From contig JAIVEN010000010.1 of NCBI GenBank assembly GCA_026686845.1, positions 25,394,001 to 25,458,000 on the forward strand: DNA of 64,000 nucleotides. The letters run 5' to 3'. A program made the translations under genes and the position numbers. This document shows, piece after piece, positions 9,986-21,926 of the stretch. The notes beneath the pieces were generated by a model that saw only the letters and a list, made by a program, of their open reading frames with translations, made no database searches and had not been told where the DNA came from. Position 1 is the stretch's first letter. Each line of letters begins with the position of its first letter. Origin of the DNA: Adenanthera pavonina. Lineage: Eukaryota > Streptophyta > Magnoliopsida > Fabales > Fabaceae.

Positions 9986-12331
9986 TGTAATGCCCCTCAT
10001 GATATCTTTATTGGTTTTGTGTTCAGGATCAGAGGAAGTAGGACGGACATGGTTCAAGAGGAACCAAGAAAGGCCCTGCGCCTCGGTGAGGAGCAGAGCC
10101 GCCGCGGCGAGAGACATTCCAGTGGCATTATTCCGAATCAGATGGTGGAGCCGTGGCGAGATATTCTGGAGCCGCGGCAAGAGTCAAGATTTTTTCTTAA
10201 AACCAGATTATTTTGGATGCTCGAACAGAAAAGAAACAAAAGGAAACCGAGGGAGATCGCGAGAGAGCTGAGCTAGGGTTTGAATCTTTGGCGTCCAGGG
10301 GTGATTTCAGACCGAGGGAGCTTGGATTTAAGTTGGTAAGTTACTTCTACACCTTCCTCTTCATTTTTAATCGGTGGAAATATGGATTTTTTGGTTTTTA
10401 GGTTGGGTGTCCAGGTTGGGGTAAAATCCACCAATTGAAATGGATGATTTGAGGTTAATGGAGTGTGTTTTGGTATTCTTGTTGTTTGGATGTGTGTTTG
10501 GAAGGATTTATGTGCGATTTGAGCTTAACCCTAGGTTGTTTCCGGTTAGGACTCTTGGGAATCCGAAGAGTATGTGTTTGAGTAGTGTTTAAACGATCCC
10601 TGAGAGCTTATCGATGTATGATTGGGGTGTTGGAGTCTTGGGTTAGGCCTAAAGTAGGTAAATTGTGATATTGTGATTATGGATATATTGTGTTAATGGG
10701 AGAATTATGTGTTATGAAGGTTAATTGGTTAACCGTGTGGGGCTCAAGCATGTTTGGTTTCAAGAAAGCGTGTGGAACTTGCCTGAGTGTGGTATTGACA
10801 ACCTGAGGTAACCAGGTGTTTGTTTATGTGGTTTTATACGATAGTATGTAGAGTTGTATATATATGCATGTCTCTTTCATACCACGACAGTGATATGTTT
10901 GTGTGTGGTTATTATATATCGTGGTATGTGTATAGTAGATGATGTTTATGAGTATTGTGATGAGATATGTGATGAGGACATTGACGTGATATGATATGAT
11001 GATCATGATGATTATGATGATACATTAGCATCACCACATGTTATTGTTACATTGAGATGTATGATGGATGAAGTGGTGATGATGTGATGACATATGATAT
11101 ATGATGATAAATGAAATTGTTAGGGAGAATAAGGTTAGAGTATGTGATATTGTATATGTTATGGAGGATAAGGGTGGATTGTGTGTGTTAGGGAGGATAA
11201 GGATGGGTTATTGGTATATGTGTGTTAGCGAGGATAAGGATGGAGTATATGTATACGTGTGTTAGGGAGAATAAGGATGGAAGTCCCAGAGAGGACAACA
11301 TGCATATCATGCATTTTACATTGCATTCATATGTTATATGATTCAGATTTGTTTATATATATGTTTATGTGTTGTTGATCCCGGTTACTGAGACATTGTC
11401 TCACCCCACCCTCTCCCATGACTAACCCTTTCATGTGAAGGTTCTGGCTCTAGTCCAGTGAAGCCTAGAGAGTAGTGGTGTACGTGGGAAGTCTATGTAA
11501 TGTTTGTATTTTTGGATAATGTATCATGTGCCAAGTAGGGTAGAAGTTGTGTATTGAATGTATGAGATTGATAGGATTGTTATGGATAAATATATGCTTG
11601 GTTATGTTTATGTGGAATGTGTTATGCTGGTGTTTTGAGAGCGTTAAGTATTTGGAAATTGGTATGGTAGTATCTGTGAGCCCAGAGTGGTTTGGGCCTG
11701 ATGGTTATATTTTAGGGCCTATAGCCCGTTTTGTCATGTTAGGGTTCAAAGGGGTCAGAACTCAGAGGAGTGGTTCCTTTGAGGTGCAACCTCCTTGGAT
11801 ATGTTAGTTTAGAGAGTTTGGACCTGTATGAATGGTCTCTAAGTAACCAATTGTCTTTGGTGACAATTTGAGGTTGGTTAGTGGTGAGTTTAGGTCAATA
11901 AGTGGCCAAAGCAGTGTCAAGGGTTCAGAATCTCCATATGGAGTTGGATTGAGGTGAAAGTGGTGTCTGTGGTTAGATTGAGACTGGATTGACTTGTAGG
12001 AGTTGGAATCAAGTCAATCGGAGGTCGGAGCATAAAGTTATGTGCGTCGGAAGTTCGCCTCAAAAAGTTGAAGTACTGATATGGGATATCAACAAGGGGG
12101 CGCCGCGGAGCCAGTTTCCAGGCCGCGGCGCTAGTGATGGTAGTAACGAAGGAGAAACAGAGTAGGCCGGAGCCGCTGCGGTCTTGTAGCGGCCGCGGTC
12201 CCAGCCCAAAGTTTGGTATTTTGTGGTTCATTTCCGCTGGTTTGAGGATGTGAGATGTTGTTTTAAGCGGTTTGGGTTGTGTTTGGTTGTATTTCATGAG
12301 TTTTGGTTTGTAGTGAAGGTAGGATGTTACA
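9986..12331 (+). mobile_element. Ty3/gypsy-type solo LTR, TSD GTCAG
   Basis: This 2346-bp insertion starts TGTAATGCCCC and ends GATGTTACA. It is flanked by the 5-bp repeat GTCAG (9981-9985 and 12332-12336), and removing it restores the leader seen in element A. It has no internal region, so it is a solo LTR left by LTR-LTR recombination. It shares the segment GGTTACTGAGAC...TCACCCC (about 11382-11408) with the LTRs at 19499-21916, 33241-42629, 45499-57617 and 63590-64000. The gypsy assignment comes from the gag attached to the 19499 relative. The orientation is inferred from the order of shared segments. Confidence 0.88.
11119..11283 (+). repeat. Minisatellite inside gypsy solo LTR
   Basis: About five imperfect tandem units of roughly 29-39 bp, each starting GTTAGGGAGGATAAGG or a close variant, begin near 11119, 11158, 11187, 11224 and 11261. 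Confidence 0.75.
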
Positions 12332-13049
12332 GTCAGCATGGCCAACATTTGAATTTGGATGCCCAACAGACGAACTTCAGCCTGTTATACATTGGAACAG
12401 TTCTCGATGATGCCTCGAAATTCGTCTGTTAGACCTTGAAAGTTTGAATTTTCAAGAACAAAAGTTTCAAAGTTATGTGTTCAACATGATAATTATACAA
12501 ATGATTAATTCTTAACATACGAATGTTGGAAAACCTTTACAAAGTAAAGAAATTCGAAGTTCTGATTTAAAATTCGTCTGTTGAACCATGCTCTTCATGT
12601 TGAATCTTTGAAAGATGAAGTTTCAAATGCATAATTCATTTGTTGTTTGCTAATTTGATTGCTGCTTGATGTTTACTCTTCAAAATTCGAACTTTGTTGG
12701 AACAAAGTTCATCTGTTCATCTTGTGTTGCTTGAACCAAGCCTTTGTCAGATGAACTTTTAGAAGAAAATTTGTCTGTCAGTAAGCTTTGCTAAACAGTT
12801 TAACTTTTAACTACTCGAAGTTCAATTTTTGACCCCTCAAAATTCGTCTACCAGGCGGTTACTTATGTTAAAACTAACGTTTTCCACTGAATAGACACAA
12901 CCCTACTATTTTCCTCTCTGAGTCTATTCAAATCCTCCCATCAATGCTCTTAAATTTTGACCGAAAATCTTCTTTTATCACCATTTAAACATCTTTTCAC
13001 ATCCTATAAACCTAATCTTAGCTTCATTCTGAAACATTCATTCACGAAA

Positions 13050-15225
13050 ATGGCAAGAGTAAAGATTCCTAAAGCTGGAAAAGGAGAGGCACGACCAAAG
13101 AGGATGGTCAAGTCATAATATGCTTCAAAGGAGGGCGAGAAACCTAAGAGAAAAGCCGAATCAAGCAAGGCAACTCCCTCCAAATGACAGAAAACTACAC
13201 CAAAGGCTGAATCAAAGAAACTTGGTCCCTCTTCCTTGAAGAAAGCAGAACCTTTGGTCCCTATTCCTACTGCTGTTGATACTGTTGATTCCATTTCCTC
13301 CTTTAGCACTGAATCTGGAGAATATCAACTCACTATACTGCTATTATGGAGCACTGCACAGATTCAAGAGGAATACTTAACTAACTTTGCCAATAAAAAG
13401 GTAATCAAGCCTCATTGTGTGAACTTGGAAGATTTCTTAGTCTCAAATAGTTTTGATGCTGGAATATGGATATTGAGATATAAGAATCTTTTAGAGATAT
13501 TAGAAAGGTATGATGATGAAGTGGTAAAGACATGGTATGCCTCTCTAAATTACAATAGCGAGAAGAAGAAGTAGGAGGTCAATCTGAGATCAAGGACTAT
13601 CTGGCCCACAGATGAGACCTTCAATGAAGTGTTGGAAATCCCAGGGTAAGATGGCCTCAAGATTGACATCACTGCCTTGGTTATATGGATGAGGCAGAGA
13701 TTGCTGATGAAGAAGGTGGTCCCTTTCTGAACTACAAGGAGAGCACAATCCTGAGCACTTTAATTAGAAGAAAGGAAAACAGGCCAACCATAAACCTACT
13801 AAAGCCCACAGACCTTAATGCTCAAGTGAGGATCCTATACTACATAGTATCTAGGATTATATTCAACAAAGGAGGCAGCTTCAATCTGATCACAAGGGTA
13901 GAGGGCATGTCATGGCAGCAATCATGTGTGGAAAGCTCATCAACATGGGACATATCATATTGCAATGCATGATCAAGGCAAGGGATCAAAGGAAAGACTC
14001 CACACTCCCCTAGGCAGCAATCATTTCCAGAATTCTGCAATATGCTAGAATTCAGCATCTTGAGAATGGGAAAGGGAAACCCACTAAGATCTTCAAGGAG
14101 AAGGAACTTCAAAGAATGGGGATTGAGAGAAACAAGGGAAGATGGATTGGGAAGGGAGCAGGAAAATCTGAAGATCTTTTCTTTGTTAAAGGTGCCTCCC
14201 AACAGCAAGAAGGTACCTTTGAGGCTCCTGCCAGACCTACACTACAGCCTTCTCTGCCTTTCCTATCTCCATCCAAGCCTACTCACATTCCATCTACTCC
14301 CTCCTCTCATGCCAAGCCAACCAAGATCACTGAGTTGTATGATAGCTTGTCTACACTCATACTTAGCATTAGGGATGAGCGAAATGTCAAATTTGCTCAT
14401 CTGCAAGATTAGATTCACCAGTTGGCCAAGAATATGAAAGTGGTTGCTGATGCCTATGAAGATATTTGGAGTGCAATTCCTGCCACATCAGCTCCACCTT
14501 AGCTAAGGTTCTCTGTGCCTGTTTAGTCTCTAACTCCTGAGCCTCTAAGCCTCTTTGAGCTAGCCTCTTCTGAGCATGATGATTATGTAGATGATACTGA
14601 GCCTACTGGTACACTGAGCACACCAAGTCCTGGTCCACCCTTGGACTATGGTTTGGAAGAAGAAGGACCTCGGGATTCAAGTTCTCATGATCCCATTATT
14701 GTAGATGCTCAAGAGTCCATCCTATCACAGTAAGAATTTGAGCAAGTGAAGAGATTAGTGGCAGCCATTTCTACTTCATCAATCATGGAGGAAGCCAAAA
14801 ATGTAGAAAATAGTATTGTGTCCTTTGTTGATTTGGAAGCAATTGCTTGCAATGCTCTCCTACAAGCTCAGACAAGAAGGCTTGAAGAAATGTTTCCTTT
14901 TGTTGACCCTGCTCCTTCATCTATCACTGCATATGGTCTTTCAAAAGAACAGAGGGCTCAATTGGCTCTTTCCAGACAAAAGGTGCAAGAGCTACTTGAG
15001 GTCTCTGATATTGAGGATCCAAGCCCTGAGCCTTTTGAGCCTCATCTCCCTTTTGATCCTATGCCCCTCAAAGCTATTCCAGTTTCTCAGATCCCTCCTC
15101 TGACTGATTTTGTTCACCTTCCTGATGATGCCAAAAAGGGGGAGAAGAGTAAGCAAACTGGCAAGACTACTGCTGAGCCATCTGAAAAGACTTACAGCAA
15201 GAAGACCAAGCCAAAGAAGAAGTGA
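13050..15225 (+). pseudogene. Extra Sirevirus ORF (ORF3), element B, stops and frameshifts
   Basis: This is the second copy of the extra ORF, aligning with 4357-6546 and 50922-53117. The start ATG is at 13050 (MARVK). It is the most damaged copy: early stops at about 13117 and 13185, a further stop at 13572, frame changes before 13685 and before 14116, and later stops near 14408, 14500, 14523 and 14730. The conserved pieces are still recognisable: PHCVNLEDFLVSNSFDAGIW, ERYDDEVVKTWYASL, GRWIGKGAGKSEDLFF, and the basic C-terminal KKTKPKKK. The Pro-rich linker and the lysine-rich ends are retained. Not functional. Confidence 0.85.
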
Positions 15226-15544
15226 TTAGAACTTAGGCTTGAGTCCTCTTGTAGTGTTGTATTGAGTCTCAGATGTCTGTTATGATTGTTTGTGTTTTGT
15301 ATTTGATTTATGTATTTCGAAGAACTTTGCATAAATTGGCTCCTATAAAGCAACATTTGATAAAATGAAAGAATTCCTTGGTTGCAATGATCTGTTCTTA
15401 GTATTTTTTGAATTTCTTCACATGATCTACTATATATGATATCTTTTGATATATAATACATATGTTGAGGGGGAGCTTGTTAAAGCAAACCCAAGTGCTA
15501 ATTCAGTTTGCAAGTTGTTTTGTCATCATCAAAAAGGGGGAGAA
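15226..15544 (+). other. 3' non-coding region with polypurine tracts (B)
   Basis: The internal polypurine tract GAGGGGGAGC is at 15467-15476. The terminal tract AAAAAGGGGGAGAA at 15531-15544 abuts the LTR and is preceded by TCATCATC. Confidence 0.85.
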
Positions 15545-17196
15545 TGTTGAATCAAGAAGTTTTGATGATTCCAAATCAACCTTCAAGAGCTTGGAATAAA
15601 GATATCAAAGGTGCCCAAAAGGTTTCATGTGAAGAAATTCTGGATAAATCTGTGCAAAGATAGATGTAGGATGTTTAGTAGTGTTTTATTTAAGTAAAAG
15701 ACTTTGATTTGGTGAAAAGATGCTTTAAAACCTTGATTCTATGTTAAATCATGGAATATTTGAAAAATACCCACCAACTTGAAAGGTTAATACTAATCTG
15801 TCACCTTGGAAATTCAAACTTTGGCTTTGAAAATTCAAATTTCGTACTAAAACTGAACAAGTCTAAAGAGATGCCTCTCTGACAGACGAATTTTGACTTG
15901 ATGAAATTCGAATTTTGATAAGTGTAAAGGAGTTTCCACTAATAGATGAACTTTGGGTTTTGAAACTTTGAATTTCAGACAAAATGAAACTTATGAAAAC
16001 TAAAGAAATTTATCTGAAATTATGTCAAAGTTCTTATGAAACCAAGTTTAGACTGGATTTCAAAATTGCTCACTGACAGACAAACTTTGAACATGAAAAT
16101 TCGAATTTCAGAAACTAAGCTTGTGAGTCTATTAGAATGATATGTTGACATACGAATGACAATATTTATAAATTTGAATTTTGAAGTTAATCTGAAAAGA
16201 GGTCTCTCTGACAGACGAACTTTGCCCTTTGAAAATTTGAATTTTGATTCATATGAACTATTGTACCTTATAAACCAGCTACGGACAGATGAATTTTGGG
16301 GTTCCAAAATTTGAATTTTGAAGGCACTGTAGCAAATTGAAAATACTGTTCACACTTAACAGAAAAACTTTCTACATGAAAATTCATATGTTACAATGAA
16401 GAAACATTTTCCAAACATCAAAATTCAAATTTCACTTCATGACAAATGAACTTCGGGCATTCTACGTTGAAGCTGTTAACCTTTGGTTTCTGTGAAATTC
16501 ATCTGTTGACCAACTGAAATTCAAATTTCAGTATGTCAGAAGCATTAAATGCGGTTGGTTAACGGATAGTTTTTCAGAGTAACCATTGGATAACTTCTCC
16601 AACAGATAGATTTTGTCTCTAACAGATAGTTGAGACCTAAATCTATAAATATAACATCATTTGAAGTTATGGGTAACAATTTTAACATTGTATATACTAA
16701 AACTCTGTCAAATCATCTACTTAAAGTCTCTTGCTCTCTCATTTCAATATTTTGTACTCGAACTTTCATATTCACTTTATTTAAGAGAGTTTAATCTTTG
16801 TAAATAATCTTATCTTCATCTGGAAGATAGATTTTCTTGTGAGGGGATATCACAAGGGATTGGGAAGCACTTTGTAAGAGTGCATAGAGTGATTGAGTGA
16901 AGCTCTAGAAACAGAGCATCATCTTTGTATTGAGGAATTTGCAAGAAGCCCACTGAATTCTTGCAGAATAGTGGAAAATGTCAAGTGGTGACTTGGGGAC
17001 TGGACGTAGGTCAAGTGGAGAGACCGAACCAAGATAAATATCTGAATTTTCTTCTCTTTTCTGCAACTTTTTAGTTAATTTACTCATACTCTGTTTTATC
17101 TTCTATACTTTGCTTTCTTCACTTTCTTGATATTTTGCAGAAAATTTTCAAGCTTCCCAATTCACTCCCCCTCTTGGGAAGCCAGCCTAACTAACA
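15545..17196 (+). mobile_element. 3' LTR of Sirevirus B, right end of tandem complex
   Basis: This 1652-bp LTR begins TGTTGAATCAAG and ends CTAACTAACA. The TATA box is at 16644-16651. The first five bases outside are GTAGC (17197-17201). The matching target duplication would lie left of the window. Confidence 0.9.
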
Positions 17197-18299
17197 GTAG
17201 CCAGCCACCATTTAGCCTCAACTAGTTAACTACTAGTTTTAAACTCATGATTCAATACCATAAAGGATTTTCTCCTACTTCCCAATAGCAACAACTTCCC
17301 ACTTATTTTCCAAAATTGTTACTAGAAAAACCTAAAAATAACAGCATATGAAAAGGGGGGTTAACTTAACAACTTCTACCCTTATGCACCCTTGAGGATA
17401 GTCGACACATTACACTTGCAATATAGTATCCTACAATCCTAGTTCTTATGACCAAAGAATATACCAAGAAAGAAACTTCCTTCATGCTGTATCCATGATG
17501 TCTCAAGGCTTGAACCGTTAGGAATTATCACTATCACCAAATAGGGGCAATTTCTTGTCCATAGTAAGCTGATAACACATTCCCCTTATAGACCTTACTT
17601 TGAGTCAAAAAGCCACAAAAACTCTTCTATCAACTTCAAAATCCTTACACAACATTCACTTCCTAGAATTGTCATAGCCCAAGCATTTCCAGCAATTAAT
17701 TCCTAAATGTAAAACTCATATTCAACCTCTTACATCTTAAAACTTCTAACACATCTGCCACATATTGCTTCTCATGAGATATCATAACAATCCCTGTCCA
17801 AGCCCATATTGGCCATCCTCTAAATTACAAAACTTATTGATACCTTTATTCCTAAATGGACCTCCTATCTCATAGTTCAACTCCACCTCCTTCCAGACTC
17901 CGATCGACAGGAAAAAGAACAAGAATCTTTTTCTCCATTTGAATTCAACCTAAAAGACACTAGTGACCTCTTAACCATAGCTCATATTCTTCTAGCATTG
18001 CTTGACCTTCTTTTCCATTCAAAAAATATCCAACTACTGCCTTCACAATCCGTGAGCATAACATTTCGAATGATAGTCACCATCCTTTTGCCATCTTTCT
18101 TAATGGCACTGAAATCATTATCACCTTCACCGCTAAGGCCTCCATCATTTGATCCTATCTTGGTTCCAAGACGTCTATTTTTATCTCCAAATACAACTCC
18201 CACTAGTTAACCCTTTCCCATCATCACTATGTCCAACTATGTATGAAAAGTATCAAGTTAAGTTCTGTCACTGTCCTTCCACTACTATGAAATATCTCA

Positions 18300-19000
18300 A
18301 CACTCTACCTTCATGGTTCAATCATCATTTCCATATTCAATCCTTGCAATGCTCCTAGCCTTATACAACACAACAACTTACCTTTATCTCCCATATCCTC
18401 CTAAAGGTCCCAAATTCGAAAAAGCATGGATCATCAAGTTTTCCTTTCCCTCCTCAATCTCCTAATTCATTGGGATAGAACACAAATCTTCGCACACCAG
18501 TCTTCCAAGCATGTATACTCTACAATCGATAACTACTCCTTGATTTCCAAGCGTGCCCCCAAAGCCTCAATACTCAGTAAAATACTCCTTCTCCATCATT
18601 TAGCCTTTCTTTCTAGCTTGAACACTGCCAAATGCACCTTTCATTCGACGGTGCAATCCATAATACTAGATATGGTTTCCAATTGGTCCACTCATTTCTT
18701 AGTTGTTGTAGAATCCATTTTACCTCCGAAAGCCGCTGGATTAAACTTTCAAAAGTCCTTCAATTGAAAGAAGATACTTCTTCTTCTAATCCTTAAGGCC
18801 TTGTTTAACTCTATCACATCCTCATCTTTCTTATCTTTCAGATCCACATATATTCTAACTTCCTCATTCACATCACCTTGTCCCTACTGACTTAACTGTT
18901 CTTGTATTTTAATCGGTGCTCTTCCCTAAATGTGAACTTGAGCACTCTATCCAGCCAAGATCTCATGCATCTCCTGGCATGAAATCACCATTAGTTTGCT
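18300..19000 (-). pseudogene. gag: Gypsy gag remnant
   Basis: Translated on the minus strand, the part around 18745-18560 reads like the retrotrans_gag domain of plant gypsy elements: KFNPAAFGG, a spaced DQLE.ISSIMDC, then KVHLAVFKLERKA. These correspond to the family pattern of a Phe-x-Gly segment, a Leu-Glu-x-Ile...Met-x-Cys helix, and Lys-Val-x-x-Ala-x-Phe-x-Leu. Numerous stops and frame breaks occur, and no zinc knuckle or protease motif could be read further on. It lies between the primer-binding site of the same element (19484-19495) and decayed sequence, the expected place for gag. Confidence 0.55.
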
Positions 19001-19025
19001 TACCCCCTGCGAGACATTTTCCCCT

Positions 19026-19360
19026 ATAATGGATAAGATATGAAATGACTGTATATGAGGAAAAATCGAAGTAGCACCTATCAAGGAGAAAATGGTGAAA
19101 AATTGTTTAAGTTGGTTTGGGCATGAATAAAGAAGAAGACAAGAGGAGCCAATAAGGAGAGTTGATCAAATGACTTAGAGCCCTATTAAAAGGTATAAAG
19201 GAAAACCAAGAAGGACACTAAGAGAAGTTATAAGGTGTGACTTCTTGATAAATGATTTATCTGACGAGATAGTGTTTAATAGAGCACATTGGAGTCGTAT
19301 GATCCATGTAGTCAACCCTAGTTAGTGGGATAAGGTTAATGTTGTTGTTGTTATTGTTGT
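19026..19360 (+). mobile_element. RTE-type LINE 3' end with TTG tail
   Basis: The plus strand translates, with stops, to the C-terminal end of a plant LINE ORF: KIEVAPIKEKMVKN, WFGH, RRVDQM, GKPRRTLREVI, and HWSRMIHVVNPS followed by WDK. This is the familiar end of RTE-clade plant LINEs, which finish in TTG repeats. Here GTTGTTGTTGTTATTGTTGT lies at 19341-19360. It is 5' truncated, as is usual for target-primed insertions, and sits just inside the gypsy element next to its primer-binding site. In-frame stops (near 19133, 19174 and 19323) show it is old. Confidence 0.75.
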
Positions 19361-19483
19361 ATAATAGTAGCAACATATTCAATTATATGACTCTAAACTA
19401 ATGTTACAAAGGGAATATAAAAGTTTATGTAAATCATAATGTGCCAAGTAGTACAACACATAGAAACAATGGCCTGAACCATT

Positions 19484-19495
19484 CCTCTGATACTA
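19484..19495 (-). other. Primer-binding site of minus-strand gypsy element
   Basis: On the minus strand, TAGTATCAGAGG follows the LTR end (19499) after three bases. It is a slightly mutated tRNA-Met site (TGGTATCAGAGC). Confidence 0.6.
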
Positions 19496-19498
19496 AAA

Positions 19499-21916
19499 TG
19501 TAACAACCTAATAAAAAACAACCTTGAAAACCATTACATAACCATAAACTGACCAAATAGGACAAAACAAGATGAAATAGAGTTGGAACCTCAACCTCAA
19601 CAGTATCACTGCAGCTTGGTGGAAGTAGAAAGGTGTGGCACCGTGACGCCTATATCAGAAACCATATCTGCAATTTGCTGATTTTTTGGGAGAACTTCTG
19701 ACACTTACAACTTTGTGCTCCACTCTCCGATTAACCTGATTATAACTTTTGCAAGTCCTTCTCATCCCAATTTATCTATAGACAACACTTTCACCTTAGT
19801 CCATTTTTTTCGTATGCAGATTTTGGATGCCTATAATCGATTTAGTCACTTTCTAGCCAAAACCCATACCTTACACTTTCCAATTGCCACTAAAGGCAAA
19901 TTGGCATCTTGAGACCATTCACACAGATCCTAATTGACACAATTATCTTGTCAAAAGAGGTTCCACCCTGAGAAAACCAGTTCTCCAAGTTTTGGCCCCT
20001 TAAACCCCAAATCAACACAATGGACCAGAAACCCAATTCACATACAAGGCCTAATAACCACATTAGGCTCACAAACAAAACATACTAGGCTTACACGAAA
20101 CACCAATACAAGCATCATCATAGCATGACCCACACCAAGGTCCACAATCGCATCACATGCACACAAACCATAAACTTGGCATAAGCCACACCTAAACATA
20201 TCATTTATCATCATCTACACAATAACATCATACCACATACCAGCAATATTCCCCAAGATACAACCTATAGGCAGAATACATAATACCACATTACTTGGCA
20301 CAATATATCACATAAACTAAATAACATATAGTTACCAGTACACTTGGATATTCCCATGTGAAGGAGAGTTAAGAATTCTTAGTCCTCTCTGGGCTAGTGC
20401 TGGAATCTTCTCCTAAAATATTAACCACAGAGGGTGTGAGATGGAATCTCAGTAACTGGAAAAACATACAACATACAACAGATAACCAAAAATCTATATA
20501 TATATGCATATGGTGCTATGTAATGTAGAATGTCATGGTATGTATATCTCCCTCTTACACATCTAGAACCATGGGCTAATGTCATCATAAGATGTCTCCA
20601 ATAGGTGATTCTAGTCCAACAACCGGTGAAGACTAATTCTGGAACATCAATAAGCTCATCCCACACTAATATAACTTGGCCAAAGGTCACACTAATACTT
20701 AGACCATGACTCTCCTTCCTCTAGACCACCCATATTGGCAATGATTTAGGGAAAAATTAATCTACTGCCACCTAGCTCTCCTAGCCATAAGAGAGGATTT
20801 AGTGGCGAGAATGCATTATCATATCATATATCATTATGTCATATCATCATTATATCTTAACTCATCATCATAACCTAGTCCACCGTACCTCACTATGCTC
20901 AATACGGTGATGATGTTTAATGCTATGCCAACATGTCTAGACCACTATGCAATCATCATCATTATCATAATCATCATTAATGTCATGCTAATATACAATC
21001 ATGAGAGCATGCTCAAGAATCGTACATGTATATATATACTCATCACATACAAGTACCAAGGATCAAAATACATATACCTCAACCAAACGTGTACATACCA
21101 TGATGTGAAAAAGGCCATGCGTACATACAAACAACATCATGGTATATGAAAATAAACATGCATATATATAAACATATAGCCAATAATTAACACACATACA
21201 TATACACACTGTTATCTTGAATTGCTGACATAACTCACACAGGGGATTTGCCAAGCCTCCAAAGCACCAAATCGCGGACCAACACTTCCAATCAATGATT
21301 ATACACTACAACATCATAATACATTTAATTAACACAATAGCCATATCAATCTATAACTCATAATTCAACCATCATAAATTAACCTATTGTTCCAACAACA
21401 TAAGTGTACACCAATGAACCCCAGACAACTATTCAAATCATGAACATTCATATATGGTTTGGATTTCAAGCTCTTGTACTCAAATTCAAGCTAGGTTTAG
21501 CATATTCATGCATAATCCCTCTTAAACTCATACACAAGCCTTAATAGCACCAAAACCACACTTCATTAACACCAACACAAGCATTTTAATTGTTGGAATC
21601 ATTTATAAACTCAAAATTAAGCATACTCCCGCGGGTTTCATACCAGAAATGCATAGAAAGAGAGGAGAGAGAGTAAAAATCCCCTTACCAACTAATAATT
21701 AAGCTCCCAAGGTCTGAGAATTAGCCTCAAGGTCAAATCTACTGAGCCCAAGCAGAGAAATCCTCTTTCCTTTTCAATTTCTTCTTCTTTGTCTGACTGG
21801 TTTGCATTCTGATTTCAACAATTTTCATGACTCACACTGCGGCATGACACCTCTCGGCCCGAAACTAATAAATTCAACATAAGTGTCTCGGTGTGGTAGC
21901 TCTGCTTCTTATTACA
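19499..21916 (-). mobile_element. LTR of minus-strand gypsy element
   Basis: This LTR of about 2.4 kb holds the shared GTGAGATGGAATCTCAGTAACTGG segment (about 20436-20459), which is the reverse of the segment in the solo LTR at 9986-12331, and a downstream block around 20540-20720 related to 63830-63990. The 19499 boundary is supported by the adjacent primer-binding site. The 21916 boundary rests only on the ATTACA end. Confidence 0.6.
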
Positions 21917-21926
21917 GTGTGATGGT

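Larger units (their letters stand above)
9705..13049 (+). other. Leader between pol and extra ORF in element B, interrupted by a solo LTR
   Basis: The leader occupies 9705-9985 and 12332-13049. It matches the leader of element A (3353-4356) and is split by the gypsy solo LTR at 9986-12331. It carries the same CAGACGAACTTC, AAATTCGTCTGTT and AAATTCGAAC motifs (for example around 12367, 12420 and 12685). Confidence 0.75.
17202..21916 (-). mobile_element. Decayed minus-strand Ty3/gypsy element (partial)
   Basis: Read on the minus strand, this is an LTR (21916 down to 19499), a primer-binding site (19495-19484), gag-like sequence, and then unrecognisable decayed sequence to about 17202. No second LTR is present, so the element is truncated where it meets the Sirevirus complex. 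The LTR starts (plus-strand text) TGTAACAACC at 19499 and probably ends ATTACA at 21916. Its outer edge is less certain because no clean target duplication was found. Part of the stretch 17202-18200 gave no readable domain. Confidence 0.65.

Noticed and set aside
10824..11006. Minus-strand ORF in the gypsy solo LTR
   Set aside because: Low-complexity TAT/CAT-rich translation inside an LTR, with no counterpart in related LTRs.
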